Source of the DNA: Gluconobacter thailandicus F149-1 = NBRC 100600
GTDB lineage: Bacteria > Pseudomonadota > Alphaproteobacteria > Acetobacterales > Acetobacteraceae
Assembly: GCF_000964465.1 (NCBI RefSeq)
Contig: NZ_BANH01000005.1
Location: 124,001 to 188,000, forward strand
DNA: 64,000 nt
Direction: 5' to 3'
In this document: positions 40,114 through 49,102 of the stretch, piece after piece
How positions within the stretch are numbered: position 1 is the first letter of the stretch
Layout: every line of letters starts with the position of its first letter
The notes under the pieces: model-generated
What the model was told of the DNA's origin: nothing
Seen by the model: the letters and a program-made list of their open reading frames with translations, nothing else
Databases searched by the model: none
Made by a program: the position numbers and the translations under genes

Positions 40114-40237
40114 CTATCTTGCCCTCTGCACCAGACCTTCGAGTCGCCCGGGATTTCATTGTCAGACAACCGCCTGACACGACACGGACGACCGGAACGA
40201 CCGGCTTTCAGTAATTTCAATACGTAGCGAGCCGCGT

Positions 40238-40265
40238 ATTATACTCTTATTTCCACCAACGGCAA
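40238..40265 (-). promoter_or_regulatory. internal promoter candidate before rpoB
   Basis: Minus strand TTGCCG (40260-40265), 16-bp spacer, perfect TATAAT (40238-40243). A start here gives a leader of about 118 nt for rpoB and lies just after the rplL-rpoB hairpin. Confidence 0.5.
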
Positions 40266-40268
40266 ATC

Positions 40269-40296
40269 GGGCGGGAACCGCATGCGATCCCCGCCC
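40269..40296 (-). terminator. rplL-rpoB attenuator hairpin
   Basis: GC-rich stem GGGCGGG/CCCGCCC (40269-40275 with 40290-40296) in the rplL-rpoB gap, with few T residues after it. Its position matches the partial terminator that lowers rpoBC relative to rplJL in E. coli. Confidence 0.5.
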
Positions 40297-40355
40297 TATC
40301 CGTCTGCTCTCGCAGAGGCCGCCCCTTCAGAAAAGAGACGACCCGATCAAGTTGA

Positions 40356-40730
40356 TTACTTGATTTCGACCTTGGCGCCGTTGTCTTCCAGGGTCTTCTT
40401 GATCTTCTCGGCTTCGTCCTTGGACACGCCTTCCTTGACGGTCTTCGGTGCGCCTTCAACCAGATCCTTGGCTTCCTTCAGACCCAGACCCGTGATGCCA
40501 CGGATTTCCTTGATCACGTTGATCTTCTTGTCGCCAGCAGCGGCCAGAACAACAGTGAACTCGGTCTGCTCTTCAGCCGGAGCTGCACCAGCAGCCGGAC
40601 CAGCAGCAGCAACTGCTACTGGAGCAGCAGCGGAAACGCCCCACTTCTCTTCGAGAAGCTTGGAAAGTTCAGCAGCTTCGAGAACGGTAAGAGCGGACAG
40701 CTCTTCAACAATCTTTGCCAGATCGGCCAT
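40356..40730 (-). CDS. rplL: 50S ribosomal protein L7/L12
   Basis: Stalk protein recruiting translational GTPases, 124 aa. N-terminal dimerisation helix ([20 protein letters not shown]), an Ala/Pro-rich hinge (about 33-52) and the globular domain [20 protein letters not shown]. Sixty-six nt after rplJ. Confidence 0.98.
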   Translation of the reverse strand: MADLAKIVEELSALTVLEAAELSKLLEEKWGVSAAAPVAVAAAGPAAGAAPAEEQTEFTVVLAAAGDKKINVIKEIRGITGLGLKEAKDLVEGAPKTVKEGVSKDEAEKIKKTLEDNGAKVEIK

Positions 40731-40796
40731 GGTCTTATCCTAAGTGATGCACTGTTTGAATGGGTTCAAGCCTACGCCGCAGCGTTGACCCTACTC

Positions 40797-41315
40797 TTAA
40801 GCGGCTTCGCCGGTCTTGGCATAGGCGCCGAAGACGCGAGCAAGCTGTCCTGCCGGAGCCTGAACAACGCCTGCGATACGCGTAGCCGGGGTCTGAATCA
40901 TACCCACCAGCTTCGCACGCAGTTCGTCCAGAGACGGCAGCTCGGCGAGTGTCTTGATTCCATCGACGTCAAGCGTCTGGGAACCAAGGGAGCCACCGAG
41001 CACTACAAGCTTGTCATTCGTCTTGGCGAACTCGACGATCACCTTCGCAACTGCAACCGGGTCTTCAGACCAAGCCAGGGCCGTTGGCCCCTTGAGCAGC
41101 GGCGCGATGCCGTCGAATTGGGTCCCATCCAGAGCGCGGCTGGCCAGCCGGTTCTTCGCAACCTTATATGTCGCACCTGCCGCACGAATGCGTCGACGCA
41201 GCTCCGTCACATCAGCAACCGTCAGACCCTTGTTCTGGGTGACGACAACCATGGACGTGCTGTTGAACACATCGGCGAGGAACTCGACAAAGGCCCGCTT
41301 TTCCGTACGGTCCAA
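40797..41315 (-). CDS. rplJ: 50S ribosomal protein L10
   Basis: Stalk base protein binding L7/L12 dimers; in E. coli the L10-L12 complex represses its own mRNA leader. 172 aa, starting at TTG 41313-41315 with GGAG 9 nt upstream; [17 protein letters not shown] aligns with alphaproteobacterial L10. [19 protein letters not shown] is the rRNA-binding stretch. Long 310-nt leader upstream. Confidence 0.96.
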   Translation of the reverse strand: MDRTEKRAFVEFLADVFNSTSMVVVTQNKGLTVADVTELRRRIRAAGATYKVAKNRLASRALDGTQFDGIAPLLKGPTALAWSEDPVAVAKVIVEFAKTNDKLVVLGGSLGSQTLDVDGIKTLAELPSLDELRAKLVGMIQTPATRIAGVVQAPAGQLARVFGAYAKTGEAA

Positions 41316-41625
41316 AACCTGTCTCCTCGTCAGTCCGGAACAATCCGAACCAAGTTACCCATGAGATATCCCCGCACATGGAAATATCCCGCTCGCCTGT
41401 CCACAGAAGTGAGCGAACCCAGTGCATGGTGGCAAAACCACTGAAACACTGGCGCCCCGCCTGACGCTCGCCACCCATAAAGGGCGTTTAAAGCATCCGA
41501 GAGATGCTACGTGCGGTCTTGGACAGGTTTGGAAGTAATCCGCAAGCGAATTACCCCTACGCCACCACGCCGAAGCGTAGTGTCATTCCTTGTTGGGGGC
41601 CTTCTATAGAAAGCCCCCGCTTCGA
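41316..41625 (-). promoter_or_regulatory. rplA-rplJ intergenic leader (possible L10 autoregulatory leader)
   Basis: 310 bp with no credible ORF. Next to rplA is a 10-bp stem with TATA loop (41595-41618) lacking a T run, so a processing site or weak attenuator. The remaining leader has several short stems. By position and length this is where the L10(L12)4-binding leader should be, but I could not confirm its kink-turn motif by eye. Confidence 0.45.
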
Positions 41626-42318
41626 TCAAGCCTCGAAGCTGGAAACGTCAACGCGGACGCCTGGACCCATCGTGGAAGACAGTGCTGCCTTCTTCATGTA
41701 AGTGCCCTTGGCGCCAGACGGACGAGCCTTCTGCACAGCATCAACGAGAGCATTGATGTTCTCGATCAGCTTGGCCTCATCGAAAGATGCCTTACCAACG
41801 CCAGCATGAACGATACCAGCCTTCTCGGCGCGGTATTCAACCTGACCGGACTTGGCAGCCGTGATGGCACCCTTGACGTCCATGGTCACCGTACCGAGAC
41901 GCGGGTTCGGCATCAGACCGCGCGGACCAAGGATCTTACCAAGACGACCGACCAGAGCCATCATGTCAGGCGTTGCAATGCAGCGGTCGAAGTTGATTTC
42001 GCCAGCCTGGATCTTTTCAGCCAGATCTTCTGCACCGACGACTTCCGCACCAGCTGCCAGAGCTTCTTCAGCCTTGGCACCACGCGCAAACACACCAACG
42101 CGCAGGGTCTTACCCGTGCCGTTCGGTAGGGAGATCAGACCACGGACCATCTGGTCAGCGTGACGCGGGTCAATGCCGAGGTTCAGAGAGATTTCGATCG
42201 TCTCGTCGAACTTTGCCTTGGCGTTGCTCTTCACCAGAGCCACAGCCTCGGAAAGTGCGTACGGCTTGTTACGCTCGACAGTTGCCTGCGCGGCGTTCAA
42301 ACGCTTGTTCTTTGCCAT
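41626..42318 (-). CDS. rplA: 50S ribosomal protein L1
   Basis: L1-stalk protein moving E-site tRNA and, in E. coli, repressing its own operon; 230 aa. [37 protein letters not shown] and [19 protein letters not shown] are diagnostic. Four nt after rplK, with GGAGGG upstream. Confidence 0.98.
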   Translation of the reverse strand: MAKNKRLNAAQATVERNKPYALSEAVALVKSNAKAKFDETIEISLNLGIDPRHADQMVRGLISLPNGTGKTLRVGVFARGAKAEEALAAGAEVVGAEDLAEKIQAGEINFDRCIATPDMMALVGRLGKILGPRGLMPNPRLGTVTMDVKGAITAAKSGQVEYRAEKAGIVHAGVGKASFDEAKLIENINALVDAVQKARPSGAKGTYMKKAALSSTMGPGVRVDVSSFEA

Positions 42319-42322
42319 GGTA

Positions 42323-42757
42323 TCAGCCCTCCACCACGTTCAGGCCCATCGACTTGGCGGAACCTGCGAGCATGCGCACGGCACCGTCGATGTCGTTGGC
42401 GTTCATGTCCTTGAACTTCGTCTCAGCGATTTCGCGAAGCTGAGCCGTCGTCACGGAACCAACCGCAGCGGCCTTGCCAACCGTCTGGCTGCCCTTGGAA
42501 ATCTTGGCGGCCTTCAGGAGGAAGTACGTGTTCGGCGGGGTCTTCGTGATGAAGGAGAACGTACGGTCTGCATAAGCGGTGATGACGACCGGGATCGGCA
42601 TACCTGGCTCAAGCTGCTGCGTCTTCGCGTTGAACTCTTTGCAGAACTGCATGATGTTCAGACCGCGCTGACCCAGTGCCGGACCTACCGGCGGAGACGG
42701 GTTGGCCTTACCAGCCGGAATCTGAAGCTTGATGTAGCCAACAACTTTTTTGGCCAT
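42323..42757 (-). CDS. rplK: 50S ribosomal protein L11
   Basis: GTPase-centre and stringent-response protein, 144 aa. [39 protein letters not shown] and the C-terminal GSARSMG-like [13 protein letters not shown] identify it. GGGAG precedes the ATG. It is the first ribosomal gene of the block; secE and nusG, which normally lie upstream, are absent. Confidence 0.98.
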   Translation of the reverse strand: MAKKVVGYIKLQIPAGKANPSPPVGPALGQRGLNIMQFCKEFNAKTQQLEPGMPIPVVITAYADRTFSFITKTPPNTYFLLKAAKISKGSQTVGKAAAVGSVTTAQLREIAETKFKDMNANDIDGAVRMLAGSAKSMGLNVVEG

Positions 42758-42846
42758 ATCCGGGACTCCCTTTTGTTTCGTTCCCGAACCGCGGTTTAAC
42801 GGAGTCGGCTGACCCGCCTCCTCCCGCGTTCGAAGTGAGGCGGTCC

Positions 42847-42874
42847 CCTAGACCGCTTTAACCTAGTGCGTCAA
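42847..42874 (-). promoter_or_regulatory. promoter candidate for rplK, inside the end of the efflux gene
   Basis: Minus strand TTGACG (42869-42874) overlaps the last codons of the upstream outer-membrane factor; a weak TCTAGG (42847-42852) follows at 16 bp. A short stem (42840-42845/42851-42856) coincides with the -10. Confidence 0.35.
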
Positions 42875-44479
42875 GCTTTTATCCGCATGATCGCCGCGAA
42901 GATCATTGTCGAGGGCAGACTCATGGTTGTCGATTCCAGCAACAGGCTGTGGCTTGTGCAGCCCTTCATACTGGAAGGCGCCAAACGGATCGATCTGCTT
43001 CACACCGGGCAACTCGCTGGCATCCCAACCACCGCCCAGCGCTCTAACCAGACGGACTGTTGCCTGGATCTGGGAAGTTTGTGTCTGCACGAGAGCAAGA
43101 CGGGCCTGCAGAGCATCCTGCTGGGCAACAAGGGCATCCAGGTAGTTTGAGAGACCACCTGTATAGAGAGCCATTGTCATGCTCTGGGTGCGCAGGGCAG
43201 CTTCCACAGCCCGCTGCTGCTGATCCTGGGCAATCTTGTACTGCCCGCTCTGCGTCAGACCGTTCTCCACATCCTGAAAGGCAGACAGAACAATCCCACG
43301 ATAATCATCTACGGTTTCCCGATACTGAGACCAGGACCGCTGAAGGGCCGCCCGTCGTAGACCGCCTGTAAAAGCGGGTTCGACCGCCTGAACGGCAATC
43401 TTCCAGAAAGCCCGTGAGATACTGGCCAGATCAAAGCCCCCGTCCTCAAACCCCCCATCCGCGCTCAGGGTAATACGGGGATAAAAAGCGGCACGGGATA
43501 CACCGATCGCCCGGGATGCCGCAGCCATTCTACGCTCGGCGGCAGCAATATCCGGACGACGCTCCAGCAGCGAAGACGGTATCCCCGGGTTTACCTTCAC
43601 AGCCCCGAAATGCATTTTCACATCGCGAACAGGCGCAATATGAAAGCCAGCAGGTGCCGTATTCAGCAACACCGCAATCGCATTTTCCATTACCCGCCGT
43701 TCAGCAAGAAGATTGCTCTGGGCGGCCATCGCTGAATAAAGCTGGTTTTCAGAACGGGACACATCAAGACCCGCGCCAATAGCGCCGGCCTGTCGCAATT
43801 CGGTAATTTCTACAGCTGCCCGGAAATAATGAATTGAGTCTTCATAGACCGCATTCTGGGCATCCAGACCTCGCAACGCGATGTAATCGCTTGCCAGTTC
43901 CGCTTCCAGACTCAGCTTTGCGGAAGCGTATTCAGCCGCAGTCGCCTGTGCGAGGTTTTTCTCCATTCGGGTTGAGTTACGAATGGAATCCCAGAAATCG
44001 GGCTCCCATGTCGCAGCTCCGCTATAGGCCTGATTGGATTCATACACGAGCGAAGAACTTGTCCGCGGGTTGTTGTACAACCGACCAATAGAGCCCTTGT
44101 TATAGCTCATGTGAGCGGAACCCGTGAGCTGCGGATACAGCTTGCTTTCCGCCTCTCTGGCAACGTCCCGAGCCTGAGTGAAGGCTTCCGCGGCAGCCTG
44201 CAGGTCTGGATTGACCTGCAGCATCTTGGTTTCCATCTCGTTCAGGATGGGGTCATGGAACATCGTCCACCAATCGCTGCGAAGCGTGTCGTCCGCAGGG
44301 TGAGCGTTGCCCATGACACCCTTCCCTTCCCACCCCTCGGGGTAAAGGAATTTCTGGGGATGGTATTCAGGTGCCAGATTGCAGGACGCCAGCCCGATGG
44401 ACAGAACACCGGCCAACGCAGTAGCGACATGGCGGCGTGGACGAGAAAAATACCCGCGCTTCAGATCCGTCACTCTCAT
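42863..44479 (-). CDS. outer-membrane efflux lipoprotein, NodT family (second system)
   Basis: TolC-like channel of the second efflux operon, 538 aa. Basic N terminus, hydrophobic stretch and lipobox LASC (Cys33), then NLAPEYHPQ, as in NodT/OprM. The OEP repeats contain SLLERRPDIAAAERRMAAAS and FYPRITLSADGG. The start ATG 44477-44479 shares one base with the adaptor stop (TGATG); a TTG one codon earlier is possible. The C terminus has an extra Asp/His-containing tail (about 25 residues). Last gene of the operon, with rplK 105 nt downstream and no terminator between. Confidence 0.93.
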   Translation of the reverse strand: MRVTDLKRGYFSRPRRHVATALAGVLSIGLASCNLAPEYHPQKFLYPEGWEGKGVMGNAHPADDTLRSDWWTMFHDPILNEMETKMLQVNPDLQAAAEAFTQARDVAREAESKLYPQLTGSAHMSYNKGSIGRLYNNPRTSSSLVYESNQAYSGAATWEPDFWDSIRNSTRMEKNLAQATAAEYASAKLSLEAELASDYIALRGLDAQNAVYEDSIHYFRAAVEITELRQAGAIGAGLDVSRSENQLYSAMAAQSNLLAERRVMENAIAVLLNTAPAGFHIAPVRDVKMHFGAVKVNPGIPSSLLERRPDIAAAERRMAAASRAIGVSRAAFYPRITLSADGGFEDGGFDLASISRAFWKIAVQAVEPAFTGGLRRAALQRSWSQYRETVDDYRGIVLSAFQDVENGLTQSGQYKIAQDQQQRAVEAALRTQSMTMALYTGGLSNYLDALVAQQDALQARLALVQTQTSQIQATVRLVRALGGGWDASELPGVKQIDPFGAFQYEGLHKPQPVAGIDNHESALDNDLRGDHADKSLTH

Positions 44480-45768
44480 CAACGGGATCCAGCCTCACCC
44501 GGATTGGCATCATGCAAACGCACTGATTTCTGATCCTCTTCCTGCTGGGCCTTGGTCGGGACATTGTAACCCGGTGTCGTCGGCACGACACGAACCTCAT
44601 CCCCTTCCAGCAGATCAGCGGTCGGGTTGGCAATAAGCTGGTCATTCTTCGTCACACCACTCAGGATCTGAACGGTCGTGCCGAAGTTGATTCCAACGGT
44701 CACATTCACCAGATGGACATGCCCGTTGATGACTTTGGCGACCTGCATGCCCTGCGCACGGAAAATGATCGCACTTTCAGGAAGAATCAGGATGTCTGGA
44801 TTACCCGGCGCCGAGATATGTGCCGTGGCGTAAGAATTCGGCCACAGTAGATTGTCTTCATTGCCGATCGTCAACTCCGTCGTCACCGTACGGGTCGCAG
44901 CATTGAACGCATTCGCTGTCGCGAGGAACGTCGCCCGGAAACGACGGCCCGGATATTGCGGAACAGACAGATCAGCCGTGATTTTCGGCGAAATGACGCT
45001 GGCGAAATCCTGAGGCACCGAGACGAACACGCGCATCCGATGCACATCTGCCACCGAGAACAGCTCCGAAGCCGTTCCACGGGAATTCACGTTACCGCCG
45101 CCAGCATTCACGTAGTCACCGACGTTCACGAGACGTGAGGTCACAATTCCATCAAATGGCGCAACGATTTTCTTGAAGTCTTCCAGAGCCTGGAAACGCT
45201 CGACTTCATGTTCAGCCGCTTCAAGCTCGGCCTTCTGAGCCGCTGCATTCGCTGCCTGTACGTCCACTTCCTGACGAGAGACGGCCTGCGTCCCCTTCAA
45301 TGCCGTCCAGCGCTGGGTCGTGATGACGGCAAGATTATACCGGGCAAGGATGACGTTGTAATGCGCCTTGGCAGCCTCGAACTGGGCGTCAATGCTCGGG
45401 GTGCTGATCTCGGCGAGAACATCTCCGCGCTTCACATGCGCGCCGTAGTCCTTGTACCACATTTTCACGTACCCGGAGACCTGCGCGTAAATGGGAGCTT
45501 CGTACCAGGCAGCAAGATTGGCCGGCAGATCGACCTGGCGCGTCTTGGGACCGTCCTGTGGAGAAATCAACGTCACCGGCGGAATAGCCGCTTCTTCCGT
45601 CACACCAGACAGCGAGTGGTAATGCACCCCGCGCTCGATAATTCCCCACGCTGCCAGAACAATGGCAACGGCGACGACGGCCAGCAGGATCAACCGGTTA
45701 CGCATAGCGCTGCCACCCTTCGGTTCTTGCCCGTGAGGCCCGTGCCCCTGTTCAGAAGAGTGGTTCAC
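44479..45768 (-). CDS. RND efflux periplasmic adaptor (second system)
   Basis: HlyD/MFP-type adaptor, 429 aa. His/Gly-rich N-terminal 20 residues, membrane anchor LILLAVVAVAIVLAAWGII (about 25-43), lipoyl half LAAWYEAPIYAQVSGYVKMW, an alpha-hairpin rich in Ala/Glu (about 120-175), and the return lipoyl strand IVAPFDGIVTSRLVNVGDYV. The start is GTG 45766-45768, with GGAG 7 nt upstream and GTGA overlap with the pump gene. Cytoplasmic N-terminal histidines (HSSEQGHGPHG) are noteworthy but not evidence of metal transport. Confidence 0.92.
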   Translation of the reverse strand: MNHSSEQGHGPHGQEPKGGSAMRNRLILLAVVAVAIVLAAWGIIERGVHYHSLSGVTEEAAIPPVTLISPQDGPKTRQVDLPANLAAWYEAPIYAQVSGYVKMWYKDYGAHVKRGDVLAEISTPSIDAQFEAAKAHYNVILARYNLAVITTQRWTALKGTQAVSRQEVDVQAANAAAQKAELEAAEHEVERFQALEDFKKIVAPFDGIVTSRLVNVGDYVNAGGGNVNSRGTASELFSVADVHRMRVFVSVPQDFASVISPKITADLSVPQYPGRRFRATFLATANAFNAATRTVTTELTIGNEDNLLWPNSYATAHISAPGNPDILILPESAIIFRAQGMQVAKVINGHVHLVNVTVGINFGTTVQILSGVTKNDQLIANPTADLLEGDEVRVVPTTPGYNVPTKAQQEEDQKSVRLHDANPGEAGSR

Positions 45769-48700
45769 GCGCGGTCTCCTTCAGGCCCAGCAGGCCGCTT
45801 GTAATGGATCAGGGCAAAAACACAGGGCACGAACAGCAGAGTGGCGATCGTTGCGACCAGAAGGCCGCCAATCACAGCCTTGCCCAGAGGAGCGTTGGAA
45901 GAATTGCTAATCGACATCGGGATCATACCGATCATCATGGCAAGCGCTGTCATGAGAACAGGACGGATACGCTCGTAGCCAGCTTCAAGCGCGGCCAGAA
46001 GAACGTCCCCATGATGATCAAGTCGTTCACGAGCGAAGGACACCACAAGAATGGCGTTCGCCGTCGCGGTACCCATACACATGATGGCACCTGTCAGTGC
46101 GGGCACGGACAATGCGGTATGCGTCAGAAACAGGCTCCAGGAGATGCCGCCCAGTGCGCCCGGCAACGCCGTGATGATGACGAACGGATCGAGCCAGGAC
46201 TGAAAGTTCACGACAATAATCAGGTAAACCAGCGCGATAGACAGAGCGAGACCACCGATGAGCTGCACGTATGCATCATTCATCGTCACAGCCTGTCCGC
46301 GTACCGCAAGAGTGGATCCGTGCGGAAGGTTCTTGCGCTCACCATCTACAATACGGTTCACAGTCCGGGAGAGTGTACCCAAATCCGTGCCTTCCGGTGC
46401 AGCATAAATGTCGAACACCGGCATGATGTTGTAATGCGAAACCTCGGCAGGCGTACCGGTCTGCACGATTTCCGTCAGAGCCCCAAGCAACTGTGGTGTC
46501 TGGTTCGTCGGATTACCATCTCCCTTGTCGATAGGAACAATCTCAAGATCATTCATCGTCTGCAGGTAGTTGGCAGGCGTCTGAACATCGATGAGCTGCG
46601 ACGTCCCCTCTGCATTCAGATAGTAGGTCTGACCGACCTGAGCGCTGCCTGACAGCGTCACGAGCGAGTTCAGGGCAACATCCTGCTGGGTAATGCCCGT
46701 TCCAAGCGCAAAGCTTCGGCGGTTGTTGACCATCAGGGTCGGCTGCGTCATCGGCTGCTGTACCGATACATCGGCGATGCCCGGAATATGACGGAGCTTC
46801 TTGGCCAGACGCGCGGCAAAGTTAAAGTTTGCCTGAAGATCACGACCGGAAATCTGCACATCGATTGGGGACGGCAAACCAAAGTTCAGGATCTTCGCTG
46901 TCATGTCCCCCGGCTGGAAGGTGAAGATCGTTCCCGGGAAAGCATCGGTCAGACCCTTACGGATCTTCTGACGGTATTCCGGTATCGGGCTTTCATCGTT
47001 TTTGAGCTGAATGGTGATGTCACAGTCCTGCGCACCCGTTGTCGGAGATGGCACCATGGCCTGATTCAACTGGCTGAACGGCAAACCACAGTTATTCACC
47101 ACATTCTCGACCTGCCCTGGCAGGATGCTGCGAAGCCGTTTTTCCGCCAGCCCGGCGATCTTGCCGGTTTCTTCAATGCGGGTCCCAACCGGGGCGCGCA
47201 TATGCATCTGAATTGTACCGGATTTGATCTCAGGGAAGAAGTCCTGCCCCACAAACAGCAAAAGCGCCATGGATGCTACGGCCGCAAGCAGGAACATGGT
47301 CACGAACCGGCCCCGGATAGCGATCAATCCAGACAGAATGCCCTTGTAATGCTCACGAAAGCTCGTGAAGCGGCTTTCAAAGCCACGCTGGAAGCGCCCA
47401 AAGAAACCTGGTTTGCGATGATGCCACTCCGGATCACGATGCATCTTGACCTGCGCTGGCAACAGCCAGTTCGCCATCGTCGGAACCAGCGTCCGGGACA
47501 GGATGAATGAAGCGATCATCGCGAAAATGATGGCTTCAGCCATGGGCATGAACAGCCAGCCAGAAACGCCTGTCAGCTCAAACAGCGGCAGCCAGACGAT
47601 ACAGATACAGGTTGTCGAAACGAAGGTCGGAACAACGATTTGGTTTGACGCATCAATGATCGCTTCTTCAAGCTCTTTACCCATCTCAAGATGAGCATCG
47701 ATATTTTCAATCATGACCGTCGCGTCATCAACGAGAATACCAACGGCAAGCGCCAGACCACCCAGTGTCATAACATTGATCGACTGCCCCGCGATGCTGA
47801 GACCGATCATCGAAGACAGCATGGCCAGCGGAATGGACGTCGCCACGATCACCGTGGAGCGCCAGGACCCAAGGAAGAGCAGAACAGTCAAACTTGTGAG
47901 GATTGCAGCCGTGATCATTTCACGGACCACGTCAAACACGGATTCCTTCACGAAGCCTGACGCGTCCGTCAGTATGTTCAGGGTTGTTCCCGCTGGAAGT
48001 GTAGCCTTGATCTGAGGAAGCAGAGCCTTCACGCCCGCCACAACAGACAGCGTGGAGGCATCACCGCTCTTGAGAATAACAATGAGAACGGCCTGCTGGC
48101 CTTTCACAAGCACTGCATTGATCTGAGGCGGCCCTCCCCTGTGTACCCAGGCCACATCGCGCAAATAGATAACCGAGTTTCCAACCTGCTTGATCGGCAT
48201 CTTATTGAAGACGGACAGATCCAAAGGCGTAGAATTGGTTTTCACCATCCAGTCAATCGCGCCAACCTTCTGGTCACCCGCGGGCAGGACGATGTTCTGT
48301 CTGTTCAGAGCGTTTGCTACGTCCTCAGGAGACAGGCGGTGCGCCAGAAGTTTGATGGGGTCAATATCCACCATGATATCCGGAGCCAGACCACCATAAG
48401 GATTCGGAATGGCAGCGCCAGCAACCGGCACCAGTGCGGGGCGGATCAGGTTGGACGCCATGTTGTAGATTTCCGACCCGGACATGGTCGAATTATTCAC
48501 CTGAAGCGTCAGAACCGGAACAGAAGAAGCGTCCAGCGCAATAATAAGCGGAGGCGTTGCTCCAGTCGGTAACTGCTTGATAACCGTCTGGGATACAGAG
48601 GTAATCTGCGTCTGGGCAACGGCAGTATTTGTTCCAGGCTGGAAGAAGACTTTAACGATACCACGCCCGTAATAAGACGAACTTTCGATATGCTCGATAT

Positions 48701-48932
48701 TACTGACCGTCGCTGTCAGGGATCGTTCGTAATAATAAACGATACGCCCGGACATATCTTCCGGCATGAGCCCGGTATAGGACCAGACAATCGCGACAAT
48801 CGGGATTTTAATGGAAGGAAAGACGTCCGTCGGAGTCGAAACAATCGCCTTGACCCCGAAAATAAGGATCATGATCGACAGGACTACGAACGTATAAGGC
48901 CTTTTGAGGGCAGTTACGACGATGGCATTCAT
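45765..48932 (-). CDS. RND efflux pump (second system)
   Basis: 1055-aa inner-membrane RND transporter, AcrB/CzcA superfamily. TM1 begins LKRPYTFVVLSIMILIFG; VFPSIKIPIVAIVWSYTGL follows in the usual place. TM4 proton relay GILVDDATVMIENI is at about residue 400. The metal-pump signature of CusA/CzcA was not recognised, so a multidrug or organic-substrate role is more likely. First gene of a pump-adaptor-channel operon, 170 nt downstream of a two-component system whose regulator probably controls it. Confidence 0.92.
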   Translation of the reverse strand: MNAIVVTALKRPYTFVVLSIMILIFGVKAIVSTPTDVFPSIKIPIVAIVWSYTGLMPEDMSGRIVYYYERSLTATVSNIEHIESSSYYGRGIVKVFFQPGTNTAVAQTQITSVSQTVIKQLPTGATPPLIIALDASSVPVLTLQVNNSTMSGSEIYNMASNLIRPALVPVAGAAIPNPYGGLAPDIMVDIDPIKLLAHRLSPEDVANALNRQNIVLPAGDQKVGAIDWMVKTNSTPLDLSVFNKMPIKQVGNSVIYLRDVAWVHRGGPPQINAVLVKGQQAVLIVILKSGDASTLSVVAGVKALLPQIKATLPAGTTLNILTDASGFVKESVFDVVREMITAAILTSLTVLLFLGSWRSTVIVATSIPLAMLSSMIGLSIAGQSINVMTLGGLALAVGILVDDATVMIENIDAHLEMGKELEEAIIDASNQIVVPTFVSTTCICIVWLPLFELTGVSGWLFMPMAEAIIFAMIASFILSRTLVPTMANWLLPAQVKMHRDPEWHHRKPGFFGRFQRGFESRFTSFREHYKGILSGLIAIRGRFVTMFLLAAVASMALLLFVGQDFFPEIKSGTIQMHMRAPVGTRIEETGKIAGLAEKRLRSILPGQVENVVNNCGLPFSQLNQAMVPSPTTGAQDCDITIQLKNDESPIPEYRQKIRKGLTDAFPGTIFTFQPGDMTAKILNFGLPSPIDVQISGRDLQANFNFAARLAKKLRHIPGIADVSVQQPMTQPTLMVNNRRSFALGTGITQQDVALNSLVTLSGSAQVGQTYYLNAEGTSQLIDVQTPANYLQTMNDLEIVPIDKGDGNPTNQTPQLLGALTEIVQTGTPAEVSHYNIMPVFDIYAAPEGTDLGTLSRTVNRIVDGERKNLPHGSTLAVRGQAVTMNDAYVQLIGGLALSIALVYLIIVVNFQSWLDPFVIITALPGALGGISWSLFLTHTALSVPALTGAIMCMGTATANAILVVSFARERLDHHGDVLLAALEAGYERIRPVLMTALAMMIGMIPMSISNSSNAPLGKAVIGGLLVATIATLLFVPCVFALIHYKRPAGPEGDRA

Positions 48933-48979
48933 GCGCCTGCTGTGCTCCCGTTCCTGAATGACAGGAGTTGCACGGCTTC

Positions 48980-49024
48980 GTCAGTCTTGGTCAGTCTCAA
49001 CGGGCGTCCCCTTCAAATTGAGAC
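48980..49024 (-). promoter_or_regulatory. candidate operator before the second RND operon
   Basis: Minus strand carries two GACTGAC direct repeats (48980-48986 and 48990-48996) exactly 10 bp apart. Overlapping them is an inverted repeat GTCTCAA/TTGAGAC (48994-49000 and 49018-49024). OmpR/PhoB-type regulators bind tandem repeats with about this spacing. A possible promoter (TTGTCG-16-TATGAC) lies just upstream. Confidence 0.45.
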
Positions 49025-49102
49025 AAGTCATACCGGACATATATGGTGCGACAAGCAAAATTGAGTTTAAGAACGCCCCGATTCAGCCCTGAAATAGAAA
49101 TG

